Source: Xaviernesmea oryzae (GTDB taxonomy: Bacteria; Pseudomonadota; Alphaproteobacteria; Rhizobiales; Rhizobiaceae). Taken from it: DNA of 64,000 nucleotides. Location of the stretch: positions 1 to 64,000 of the forward strand of contig NZ_FOAM01000005.1 of NCBI RefSeq assembly GCF_900109605.1. The letters run 5' to 3'. Both the position numbers and the translations under genes were made by a program. The notes beneath the pieces are model-generated. The model did no database searches, had not been told where the DNA came from, and worked only from the letters and a program-made list of their open reading frames with translations. Below, piece after piece: positions 1 through 7,226 of the stretch. The stretch's first letter is position 1. Each line of letters opens with the position of its first letter.

Positions 1-116
1 TTGTTGACGAACCGAGGCGAAACCCGGAAATGCCGAGCGGCTTCACGGTTGCTATGCCCTTCATTCACAAACGCAACGACACGCTCACGCAACTCGATCG
101 GATGCGGCTTGCCCAT
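1..116 (-). CDS. IS630-family transposase, N-terminal part (runs off left edge)
   Basis: The minus strand reads ATG at 116-114, preceded by an AAGGAG ribosome site, and stays open to the window edge for 38 codons. The peptide begins MGKPHPIELRERVVAF and continues EGHSNREAARHFRVSP, the N-terminal helix-turn-helix typical of IS630-family transposases. The catalytic DDE part lies outside the window, so it cannot be judged whether the gene is intact. It is a different copy from the decayed IS630 transposase that begins at 197. Confidence 0.8.
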   Translation of the reverse strand, partial: MGKPHPIELRERVVAFVNEGHSNREAARHFRVSPRFVN

Positions 117-196
117 GGTGCATCTCCTTCCATGGGCAAAGTGAAACACAGAGCAAGACAAACTGGAACCATGAATCAGGTTTACAGCGACACGCT

Positions 197-1299
197 TTAG
201 AACTCATGCGCCCATTTTCGGTAACCGATTGACCTGATGCGCCAGGGCTGGTTCTCGAGTTTTCGCCAGGCATCGCAGCAATGAGCGACGATGTCGTCGT
301 AGGATTTGAAGACCCGGTTGGAGAGCCAGTTCTCACGCATGAACTGCCAGAGATTTTCAACCGGGTTCAATTCGGGCGATTTCGGCGGCAACGGCAGGAT
401 GGTGATGTTTACGGGGACGACGAGATTATTGGACATATGCCAGCCTGCTTGATCCACGATGAGGATGGCGTGTGCATCGTCGGCAACATGGCGAGAGATT
501 TCGGCCAGATGCCGGGTCATGGCATAAGTATCGCACCAAGGCATGATCAGCGCCGCAGCCTTGCCGAGCTTCGGGCAGATTGCGCCGAAGATGTAGGCCG
601 ACGTTGTACGTTGATCATGCGGTGCCGAAGGTCGCGTTCCGCGCTTGGCCCAGCGGCGCGTGATCTTCGTTCGTCGGGCAAATGATTCACTGGATCATTT
701 GCTCTTCCTCCTCACTCTGCCCGATCCGGGCCTCGTCCTCGAACCAGATTTCTATGCGTTTCCCCTGTGCCGCCCCGGCGGCAATCTGCGCTACTGCGGC
801 AGGGAAGTTTTTTTAAATTCAACAATGACTTGAGGGTCCTGCGCATGATGTTTGGGGCGGGCGGTGAGCTTGCGATAGCCCATAGCGTTCAACTCGCGCC
901 CAAGCGTCTGACGACTGACTGAGATGCGATGCTCCTCCCAGAGCCATTGCACCAGATCGACGAGCCTCCAGCGCACCACCCCGTCGAGATAGGGAACCGG
1001 GCCTTTCTCGACCGCCGTGACAAGCGCCTTGCGTTGTTGGTCGTTCAGCAGCGGCGCACGGTCCTTGGCCTTTCCAGTGTGCAGACCGTCTGGCCGTCCC
1101 GATTGAAACGTTCGACCCAGTCCCGAATGATCTGCAGACCAACCCCGCCCATCGAGGCTGCCTGACTGCGTTAACCGCCATCGTAAATGACCGACAATGC
1201 AAGCAATCGGCGGGACCAATCCGCATCCCGGCACTCCCGCGCCAACCGTCGCAAATCGTCTGCCGTGTAGTCACGGCGAATATCCAGCGCTGTCCCCAT
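197..1299 (-). pseudogene. Decayed IS630-family transposase
   Basis: Reading from ATG 1299-1297 gives an IS630-type start (MGTALDIRRDYTADDLRRLA). It then meets an in-frame TAA near 1164-1166 (after VIYDGG) and a one-base frame change near 1100 after WVERFN. The middle (RWRLVDLVQWLWEE, RQTLGRELNAMGYRKL) is open. At an A7 run (808-814) the frame moves by -1 into KNFPAAVAQ and WFEDEARIG; this one could be the programmed slip some IS630 elements use. A short palindromic insertion around 678-702 breaks the frame again, after which RRWAKRGTRP, LIVDQAGWH and NPVENLW complete the DDE domain. At least two lesions cannot be programmed, so the gene is dead. I could not find convincing terminal inverted repeats. 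Confidence 0.85.
678..702. repeat. 25-bp palindrome inserted in IS630 transposase remnant
   Basis: Arms GCAAATGAT (678-686) and ATCATTTGC (694-702) surround a 7-base centre. The palindrome sits inside about 30-45 bp of extra sequence lying exactly between the codons for WFEDEARIGQ and KITRRWAKRG, which are contiguous in the family. It looks like a small mobile palindromic repeat that landed in the dead transposase. Its family is not identified. Confidence 0.6.
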
Positions 1300-1380
1300 G
1301 GCGAAATCTCCTTCCGCCATGTTGAATCATGATTTGCCCTAAAACGTAATCCCGTGAGTCGAGTTCATCGAGCTTTGGTA

Positions 1381-2196
1381 TTATATTTCGGGGCAATAGA
1401 TGTTCATCACATATTTAGCTGCTGTCCCTAATGGATCGGTTCCTGCTGCCTTTGAATCGAGCATCTCCACTGCAACCCATTTGTCGTATCCGATCTGTTG
1501 AAGTGCTTTAAATGCGCTCTTATGATCAGCCTCCGGATTCTGAAAATCCTTCAGGTCCGGCTCAGCGGCGTGGAAATGCGCCAGCTCCGCTGCACATGTG
1601 ACGACAGCTTCGGCAATATCGCCTCCCCCAAGCATCACGCAACTCGTATCAAGATGGACCTTGAGATTGTCATGCCGGGTAAACCGCACCATTTGTAACA
1701 CAGACTGCCACGTCGTCAGAAAGTCGCCGTTGTAATAGGGTGGCACAGGCTCAAGACCAATAATCATATCATATTGTCGAGCCGTTTCCGCAAGTTCGGC
1801 GAAACGCTCGGAACCTATACGAAAAGCTTCATCATCTGTAAGCGTGCCTTTACTACGTTGACGTGGAGCACCAAATACTGCCACCGATGCGCCGATTTCT
1901 TGCGCAAGTCCTCCAACCTTGTGCATATGTTCGCTCATCCGTTTAAAAGACTGGGTATCTTCAAGTAAGTTTATATTGTCGACGCCGAAAAAAATTGCCT
2001 GTAAGGAGGAAACGGTCAGGCCGAATGACTCCACATGTCGCCGAAAATTTCTCTGAACGATATCGGTCTGCTGATCCCAAGGCGCTATTCGACCAGGTGC
2101 TATCTCAAGGCCACTGACGCCTAGTTTGGCAAGATGCTCGAAGGCCAAGTCACTCGAGTCTTGCGCGAACGCCAAGTTTGAAAAGCTAATTTTCAC
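1381..2196 (-). CDS. Sugar phosphate isomerase/epimerase (AP-endonuclease-2-like TIM barrel)
   Basis: 271 aa, starting at a GTG that overlaps the stop of the gene upstream by 4 bp (GTGA). The fold is that of xylose-isomerase-like TIM barrels. The four expected metal ligands are visible: Glu149 (IIGLEPVPP), Asp183 (VHLDTSC), His209 (AHFHAAEPD) and Glu244 (VAVEML). Members isomerise or epimerise keto-sugars or sugar acids; the substrate here is unknown. It is the last gene of a three-gene operon with the Rossmann and FAD enzymes upstream. Base composition is visibly more AT-rich than the sugar modules to the right, which suggests horizontal acquisition together with its operon partners. Confidence 0.8.
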   Translation of the reverse strand: MKISFSNLAFAQDSSDLAFEHLAKLGVSGLEIAPGRIAPWDQQTDIVQRNFRRHVESFGLTVSSLQAIFFGVDNINLLEDTQSFKRMSEHMHKVGGLAQEIGASVAVFGAPRQRSKGTLTDDEAFRIGSERFAELAETARQYDMIIGLEPVPPYYNGDFLTTWQSVLQMVRFTRHDNLKVHLDTSCVMLGGGDIAEAVVTCAAELAHFHAAEPDLKDFQNPEADHKSAFKALQQIGYDKWVAVEMLDSKAAGTDPLGTAAKYVMNIYCPEI

Positions 2197-2960
2197 AAAC
2201 GTGGTTCCGCTGTAAATTTGGCGAGATCGGCAAGAACCTGCTGTCTTGTAATATGATAGCGGTCAGTGCCGTCTAAAAGCTCCGGATAGCGAGTTTGCAT
2301 GTCATATCGCGGCCCCGGAAGCGAGTTGGCGCCAATCGTGCTTCGCTCAAAAAATGAGGAATGAATGTCTTTGGTCGGTATCGGTTCAGGCGAGATATTG
2401 ACGAGCCTATACTGACTTGCCGCTACTTTAGCCAAATCTTTCGAAAATCGATGCATAGGATACCACTGAAGTACTCCATTCGGCGAAATATTTTCCGTCC
2501 CAGAGCCCTTTAGGAGGTCGTATATTAGATTTTTCTTCAGGCCATGGCCGAAAAGGCCTGGAAGCCGGATGATCGTTGTCTTCGGAAATTGTGCCTCGGC
2601 CCATAGTTCTAATTCACGCCGATGCCGTCCATAAGGTTGCGCCTGGGAAAGATCAGGCGAGTCTTCTTCGGTGACGCCAACAGGATTTGAATAAACGTCG
2701 ATCGTCGATATCAGGATGAAATGGTCAGTGGATATTTCCCGAATGTTTTGTTTGAGCGAGTCAATAGCCTGACGGTCGGCTTCCGGCTCTTTGTTGGCAA
2801 GCCATTTTACAGCCGAGACGCCCGCACATACGACTGACGAAAACTGACGGCCTCGGATTTTCGTGATGTTTGATGAGTTATACAGCGCATCGTAGTTATC
2901 CGTTTGCAGCAGCGTCGAGCCGACGAAACCGGTGTATCCAATTAAAGCGCTTGTGGTCAT
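2193..2960 (-). CDS. NAD(P)-dependent sugar epimerase/reductase (extended-SDR-like)
   Basis: 255 aa. The N-terminal nucleotide-binding loop is GYTGFVG (residues 8-14), and the active-site strand reads LISTIDVY (83-90), as in nucleotide-sugar epimerases and reductases. The catalytic motif is Tyr110-Gly-Arg-His-Arg114: the usual YxxxK lysine is replaced by arginine, which is unusual and may alter activity. At 255 aa it is short for the GalE/RmlD class (about 300 or more), mainly in the C-terminal substrate domain. It overlaps both neighbours by 4 bp, so the three proteins are translationally coupled and probably act on one molecule. Product and direction are unknown. Confidence 0.75.
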   Translation of the reverse strand: MTTSALIGYTGFVGSTLLQTDNYDALYNSSNITKIRGRQFSSVVCAGVSAVKWLANKEPEADRQAIDSLKQNIREISTDHFILISTIDVYSNPVGVTEEDSPDLSQAQPYGRHRRELELWAEAQFPKTTIIRLPGLFGHGLKKNLIYDLLKGSGTENISPNGVLQWYPMHRFSKDLAKVAASQYRLVNISPEPIPTKDIHSSFFERSTIGANSLPGPRYDMQTRYPELLDGTDRYHITRQQVLADLAKFTAEPRL

Positions 2961-4060
2961 TTAAACTTCACCGGCAGGTCGAGTTGCAGAATATCGTTTT
3001 GAATTGCAAAATTCCGAGTTAGAGGCGCAGAAGAATTGTTTTCTTCGAGCAGCGACAGGATTCTTTCGGTTGCATAAAAGATTGTATCTATTTTTCCTGA
3101 CATAACGCTGAATGTCCGTTTGTCACGATAGACCGCGCAACTGCGATCATCATCCTTGCCGACCGGCTTTGTTTTGATCGAAAGCTGAACACCGCGGAAT
3201 TTGAAACATTCCTTGAAATTTGGCACATACCGAGTGATCTGATTTTCCATTGCGTTGCGCTTCAGCTCAACGAGATCACTCCCAACAGAATTTAGTTTCT
3301 CCCAAGCTGCGGCTGATGATATGTAAGTGCCCAATGGCGTGTGCTCTACGCTGGAGAGCGTAAAAATCGATGGGTCTTCCGTAGGATAAACCGAACAAAG
3401 TGGACCATCCACCATCGTTATCGCCGGATGCGCATACTGCGCTTCGTAATAAAGCAGCATGGTGGGTTCATAATAAATGTCACGCGGGATGCCTGAAAAA
3501 TGTCCCCATGTCGCATCGATAACATAGTCGTATTTTTCACCCTCTACTCTGACATGGCTGTCGAAAGCTTCGATCGACCTAACCGTAGCATTCAAATGCA
3601 GAATTCCCTTAAGACGCTTTTCAAAATGCTCTCTTGCCTGCTTTATCATCAGAACCCGCTCTTGGGTTAAAACTGCGCCAGATACATTTTTTAGCCATTG
3701 GTCGAAATCCGTCGTCTCGACAAAATCGATACCTGAAGATGCCATGATGAGCTTGTAGGTTGGAAAGTCGATCAGGCTATCGGCCACGGGGATCGCGTAA
3801 ATATTTTTTTCGATTGGGTGGGACAGGTCAGGATAACGCTCAATAAAGCGCAGGAAACCATCTCGAGATTGCTGCCGTGTCCCATGATGGCGCGCGTAGT
3901 GGAACCCCATGTGCAATCTGAACTGGTTGTTGCCTGACGCACAATGCAGGGTTCGTCTTTCGCTCTCGAAAATTCGAACATCAAAACCAAGGCTCGCCAA
4001 GGAGGATGCGATGTGGCACCCGTACCAGCCGGCTCCGATAACCGCCACTTTAAAGCTCAA
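2957..4060 (-). CDS. FAD-dependent oxidoreductase (DAO-like)
   Basis: 367 aa. The dinucleotide-binding motif VAVIGAGWYGCHIA (residues 5-18; GxGxxG at 9-14) and the following acidic strand end (RIFESE) indicate FAD binding. Near the middle KYDYVIDATWG resembles the second FAD-contact motif. The stretch NNQFRLHMGFHYARHHGT is distinctive. I recall similar proteins from surface-polysaccharide loci, but that is memory, not a search. It is the first gene of the three-gene operon and overlaps the next by 4 bp (ATGA). It probably oxidises a sugar or amino-sugar derivative handed on to the Rossmann and TIM-barrel enzymes. Confidence 0.75.
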   Translation of the reverse strand: MSFKVAVIGAGWYGCHIASSLASLGFDVRIFESERRTLHCASGNNQFRLHMGFHYARHHGTRQQSRDGFLRFIERYPDLSHPIEKNIYAIPVADSLIDFPTYKLIMASSGIDFVETTDFDQWLKNVSGAVLTQERVLMIKQAREHFEKRLKGILHLNATVRSIEAFDSHVRVEGEKYDYVIDATWGHFSGIPRDIYYEPTMLLYYEAQYAHPAITMVDGPLCSVYPTEDPSIFTLSSVEHTPLGTYISSAAAWEKLNSVGSDLVELKRNAMENQITRYVPNFKECFKFRGVQLSIKTKPVGKDDDRSCAVYRDKRTFSVMSGKIDTIFYATERILSLLEENNSSAPLTRNFAIQNDILQLDLPVKFK

Positions 4061-4242
4061 ATCATGCTCCTGCCGCCCACGCCGGCGTTGTAATATCGCC
4101 GACTGATTTCGGCGTTGGTAAGCCGCGATTTATATCTAACCGAGTTTTGGACGGCAAGCTGCCTCAGATCTCATATCGAAGTCTAAGGCTTATATAAGGA
4201 GAATCATACAAATGAGCCTTATCGCGTCGTGGCGAGGTCTTA
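4061..4242. promoter_or_regulatory. AT-rich leader of the three-gene operon, cut by the IS insertion
   Basis: This stretch separates the FAD-oxidoreductase start from the IS element. It contains AT-rich, TATA-type segments (4126-4139 and 4189-4197) that could be promoter -10 regions in either direction. A plus-strand AAGGAG lies about 10 bases before an ATG at 4212. No regulator-type palindrome was recognised. Confidence 0.35.
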
Positions 4243-5081
4243 GAGCGCCTAACAAAATCGTCTGAGGCAGATGAGCGCGCATCCGAGTGTGAAAAAGGCC
4301 TAATGGATATCGCTGCGCCGTTCGTATCGAATGGCGAGGCGTCGGAACTGGTTGAGCCAAGCGAAGGTACGCTCGACCACCCACCGATGGCGTCCGAGCT
4401 TTTGGCTTGTTTCGATGCCGCGCCGTGCGATGCGGGGCACCACGGACCGGGCGCGGCATTCAAAGCGGCAGCGGCGATGGTCGTAGGCCTTGTCGGCATG
4501 GAGCTTGGCGGGTCGCTTGCGTGGTCTTCCCCGTCCGCTGCGAATACCGGGTATGGCATCCAGCGTTGCGGCCAGCATCATGCTGTCGTTTCGGTTGGCG
4601 CCGCTCAGGGTCAGGCCGAGCGGCGTGCCGTTCCGGTCGACCACAAGGTGGCGCTTCGTGCCCGGTTTGCCGCGATCCGTCGGGTTCGGACCGGTCGCGG
4701 ATCCCCCTTTTTAGCTGCGACGCTTGCGCTGTCGAGCGAGGCACGGCTCCAATCGAGCCGATCGGCATCGGCCAGACGTTCCAGAAGAGCCCGGTGCAGC
4801 TTGGCCCAGACGCCGGCTGCCTGCCAGTCACGCAGACGCCGCCAGCAGGTCATGCCTGAACAGCCAATCTCCGATGGCAGCATCTCCCAGGGAATGCCCG
4901 AACGCAGCACGAAGACGATCCCGGCCAAGGCTTTGCGATCATCGCAGCGAGGACGCCCGGCTTTCGATCGGCGTGGTGCAGGCGGCGGTAAAAGAGCCGC
5001 TATCGCTTCCCATAATTCGTCAGATACAAGAGGTTTGCTCATGCAGCATCAACGCACAAAACCCAATTTTGTTAGATGCTC
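4243..5081 (-). mobile_element. IS5-family (IS427-group-like) insertion sequence
   Basis: The element is bounded by imperfect terminal inverted repeats. The left end reads GAGCGCCTAACAAAAT from 4243 and the right end, in reverse complement, GAGCATCTAACAAAAT ending at 5081, differing at two positions. Each end is flanked by TA (4241-4242 and 5082-5083), consistent with a 2-bp target duplication. It carries a single transposase gene read through a -1 frameshift. Both ends and the reading frames look intact, so it may be active and recently inserted. Confidence 0.85.
4300..5042 (-). CDS. IS5/IS427-type transposase with -1 programmed frameshift
   Basis: The first frame (from ATG 5042) starts MSKPLVSDELWEAIAALLPP and the second ends at 4300. 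At 4712-4703 the minus strand carries AAAAAGGGGG. A -1 slip there joins residues 1-113 to a second part beginning GSATGPNPTDRGKPGTKRH, giving about 247 aa, the usual size for the group. The DDE residues are then Asp104 (SLDSAS), Asp184 (HADKAYD) and Glu224 (VVERTFAWL). Slippery A/G runs of this kind are known for IS427-group elements. The protein cuts and joins the ends of its own element. Confidence 0.85.
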
Positions 5082-5183
5082 TAAGGATGTCTGGCATCAG
5101 CGAAGCCGTGTGTTACGGACAAGGACAGATGCCTCGTCCCGCTTCCCTGAGTTTGCAGCAGCGGTACGCCGGTACACACTCTA

Positions 5184-6260
5184 TTATATAAATGTCGAGA
5201 CCGACTCGCGCGTTATCAACGTGCAGGCCACCTTGTGCGGCGCTTCTGACGTATTCGCCTGCGCTTTTACTGGCGGCTGGCCGGGAGGGTGTCGGTCCAG
5301 CTGGCGGATGGCCCAGGCGCCCATGGCGCGGTGGGGAAGGTCCAGCGTTGTCAGTTGCGGGCGAAGGTGGCGGGCCAGTTCGTCGTCGTCATAGCCGATG
5401 ACGGAGATATCCCCGGGCACACTCAGGCCTGCTTCCCGCAGAGCGGTCATGCATCCCCAGGCCATCTTGTCGTTCTGGCAGAAGATCGCCGTCGGTCTGT
5501 CGGTAAGGGCGAGCAATTGCTGCGTGGCCTCAAATCCCGAGGTCGGCGTCCAGCTTCCCTGGGCGACGAGATCGTCGTCATAAGCGATGCCGGCCTTACG
5601 CAGCGCTTTTCGATAGCCGATCAGCCGATCCTGCGCCGCCTCCATGAAGCTTTCGCCGGCGATGATGCCGATCCGGCGATGTCCCTTCTCGATCAGCGTC
5701 GTCGTGGCCAGCCGGCCGCCATTGATTTCGTCCGGAACCACGGCCGGGAAGCGTCCGTCCGTGGTGTAGCAGTTGAGCAGAACGAGGGGCACGGGTAGGC
5801 GCTCGAAGATCGGGTCGAGCGCAACGCGGCGGGTGAAGATCGACATATAGACGATGCCTTGCGCGCCCGCGCGCAGCAGGCGCTCCACGGCGCGGCGCTC
5901 ATGCTCGGCGCGTCCCTGCGTCTGCGCCACGAGGATGGTGACATCCGCTTCCCAGGATTCCTGGCGCGCGCCTTCGATGGCGTTCACCGCTTCCGGCGTG
6001 GTTGCCAGCTGATCGACGATGAAGCCGATACATCCGCCGCGCAGTTCCTCAAGCGCTGCCCGCCGGAAGAGGCTCTTTTCGCCATAGCCAAGCGCACGCG
6101 CGGCTTCCACGACCCGTGCCCGCAGCTCGGCGGAAATCTTGATCTCGGTGGTGTTGTTCAGCACCACGGAGACCGTCGCCTGTGAACAACCGGCGGCCTT
6201 GGCCACGTCCATCATCGTGACGCGCTTGGAAGGTTTCAGGCTGCTCACATTCTCGTCCAT
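5184..6260 (-). CDS. LacI-family transcriptional regulator (copy 1)
   Basis: 358 aa from ATG 6260, chosen because the helix-turn-helix (VTMMDVAKAAGCSQATVSVV, residues about 14-33) then lies near the N-terminus and a GAGG site precedes it; an upstream in-frame ATG would add an unlikely 38 residues. The periplasmic-binding-protein-like sensor domain follows, with VPGDISVIGYDDDELA near the C-terminus, typical of LacI/GalR repressors of sugar genes. It is divergent from the PhyH gene across a perfect palindrome (6308-6325) and is paralogous to the regulator at 7227: both share IFTRRV and the same PQLTT/PPLTT-type ending. The effector is probably a sugar. Confidence 0.88.
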   Translation of the reverse strand: MDENVSSLKPSKRVTMMDVAKAAGCSQATVSVVLNNTTEIKISAELRARVVEAARALGYGEKSLFRRAALEELRGGCIGFIVDQLATTPEAVNAIEGARQESWEADVTILVAQTQGRAEHERRAVERLLRAGAQGIVYMSIFTRRVALDPIFERLPVPLVLLNCYTTDGRFPAVVPDEINGGRLATTTLIEKGHRRIGIIAGESFMEAAQDRLIGYRKALRKAGIAYDDDLVAQGSWTPTSGFEATQQLLALTDRPTAIFCQNDKMAWGCMTALREAGLSVPGDISVIGYDDDELARHLRPQLTTLDLPHRAMGAWAIRQLDRHPPGQPPVKAQANTSEAPHKVACTLITRESVSTFI

Positions 6261-6307
6261 TCGAAGGTCCTCAATGTCCCTAACCGAAAAGAGCGGGATC
6301 TTCCATT

Positions 6308-6325
6308 GACTAATAATTATTAGTC
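6308..6325. promoter_or_regulatory. 18-bp perfect palindrome, candidate LacI-family operator
   Basis: GACTAATAATTATTAGTC is fully self-complementary. It lies between the divergent lacI (start 6260) and PhyH (start 6359) genes, the expected place for an operator controlling both. Its CTAAT half-site recurs upstream of the sugar-binding protein at 8508, next to the second, related LacI regulator. Confidence 0.7.
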
Positions 6326-6358
6326 GCGGTAGGTTGTGTACGTCGAGGAGGACACACG

Positions 6359-7195
6359 ATGACACAGCACGCAAAATTCGATTACGACATCGCGGCTCAT
6401 CTCAAGACGCTGGCGGAAGACGGCATCATCGGTCTCAAGGGTGCGTTCAGCCCCGAATGGGCCGACGAGATGCGCGAGGACATGATGACGGCCTTCTGGT
6501 CGGCCATCCAGCGGCCCGGTGGGGCTGTCGGCCGAGGACCGCGCCGTTGGTATGTCGAGATCCATCCCCAGAACTTCAGGGGCTTCGTCGATCTCGTCAC
6601 GCATCCCTGGCTTGTCGATGTCTGCACCAACCTGCTGGGACCGGATTATCAGATTGTCGAGATCGGTCTGGACGTGCCCTTCCAAGGCGCGAAATATCAG
6701 CCCTGGCACCGCGATTTTCCCTCACCGGTTGACACATACCAGGACCGCAAAATCACATCGCTCGCCTTCAACCTGACCGGCGTCGATGTGACCGAGGATA
6801 TGGGTCCCTTTGAGGTCGCGCCCGGCACGCAATATGATGACGGCCGGGAATGGAAGCACGAGATGTTTCCGGACAAGGCGCTCTGGGGCCGGTTCCAGGA
6901 GCGGGCAACGCGGAAATTCCCCAAGCGGGGCGACATTTCCTGCCGTTCGGCGCTGACTGTTCACCGAGGAACGGAGCATCTGTCGCCGATTGCGCGTCCC
7001 GTCATGGTGCTGGGCGTCGATGCGCCGGGCGCAGGCCATGCAGAGCTGCATGACATGATGGTGACGAAAGATTGGTACGACGCCCTGCCGGAGATCGCCC
7101 GCAAGCATCTCGTCTGCCGCGTTGTCGACGAGCTCGTGCCGATCACGCAGAAGCACGATATCGAAGGCCTGGTCATGGGCGCCGATCCCACCTGA
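6359..7195 (+). CDS. Phytanoyl-CoA dioxygenase (PhyH) family protein
   Basis: 278 aa, started by a GAGGAG-preceded ATG. PhyH proteins are non-haem Fe(II)/2-oxoglutarate oxygenases. The iron-binding His-x-Asp is visible at His117/Asp119 (WHRDFP) and the distal histidine at His202 (VHRGTEH), with Arg213 shortly after as the likely 2-oxoglutarate anchor. The enzyme is expected to be cytoplasmic. Bacterial relatives hydroxylate diverse small molecules, so the substrate cannot be named. It lies between two LacI regulators and just before a CUT2 sugar transporter, so it may act on a sugar-derived or glycosidic compound imported by that system. Confidence 0.82.
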   Translation: MTQHAKFDYDIAAHLKTLAEDGIIGLKGAFSPEWADEMREDMMTAFWSAIQRPGGAVGRGPRRWYVEIHPQNFRGFVDLVTHPWLVDVCTNLLGPDYQIVEIGLDVPFQGAKYQPWHRDFPSPVDTYQDRKITSLAFNLTGVDVTEDMGPFEVAPGTQYDDGREWKHEMFPDKALWGRFQERATRKFPKRGDISCRSALTVHRGTEHLSPIARPVMVLGVDAPGAGHAELHDMMVTKDWYDALPEIARKHLVCRVVDELVPITQKHDIEGLVMGADPT

Positions 7196-7226
7196 TCGCA
7201 CCATGTTCATGCACGACTGACAGGAG

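Larger units (their letters stand above)
4212..5183 (+). pseudogene. Possible small gene interrupted by the IS5/IS427 element
   Basis: An ATG at 4212 follows an AAGGAG site with good spacing and gives MSLIASWRGL before the IS. If the IS (4243-5081) and one TA copy are removed, the same frame continues without a stop as KDVWHQRSRVLRTRTD, then ASSRFPEFAAAVRRYTLYY, up to the point where it runs antisense into the lacI 3' end. The restored frame stays open to 5394, but the part beyond 5183 is probably just the shadow of lacI. I do not recognise the family. The perfect frame continuity across the target duplication supports a real interrupted gene, but it could be chance. Confidence 0.35.

Noticed and set aside
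117..1380. Terminal inverted repeats for the decayed IS630 element
   Set aside because: I compared the flanks near 120-196 and 1300-1350 and found no convincing matching ends, so element borders are not given.
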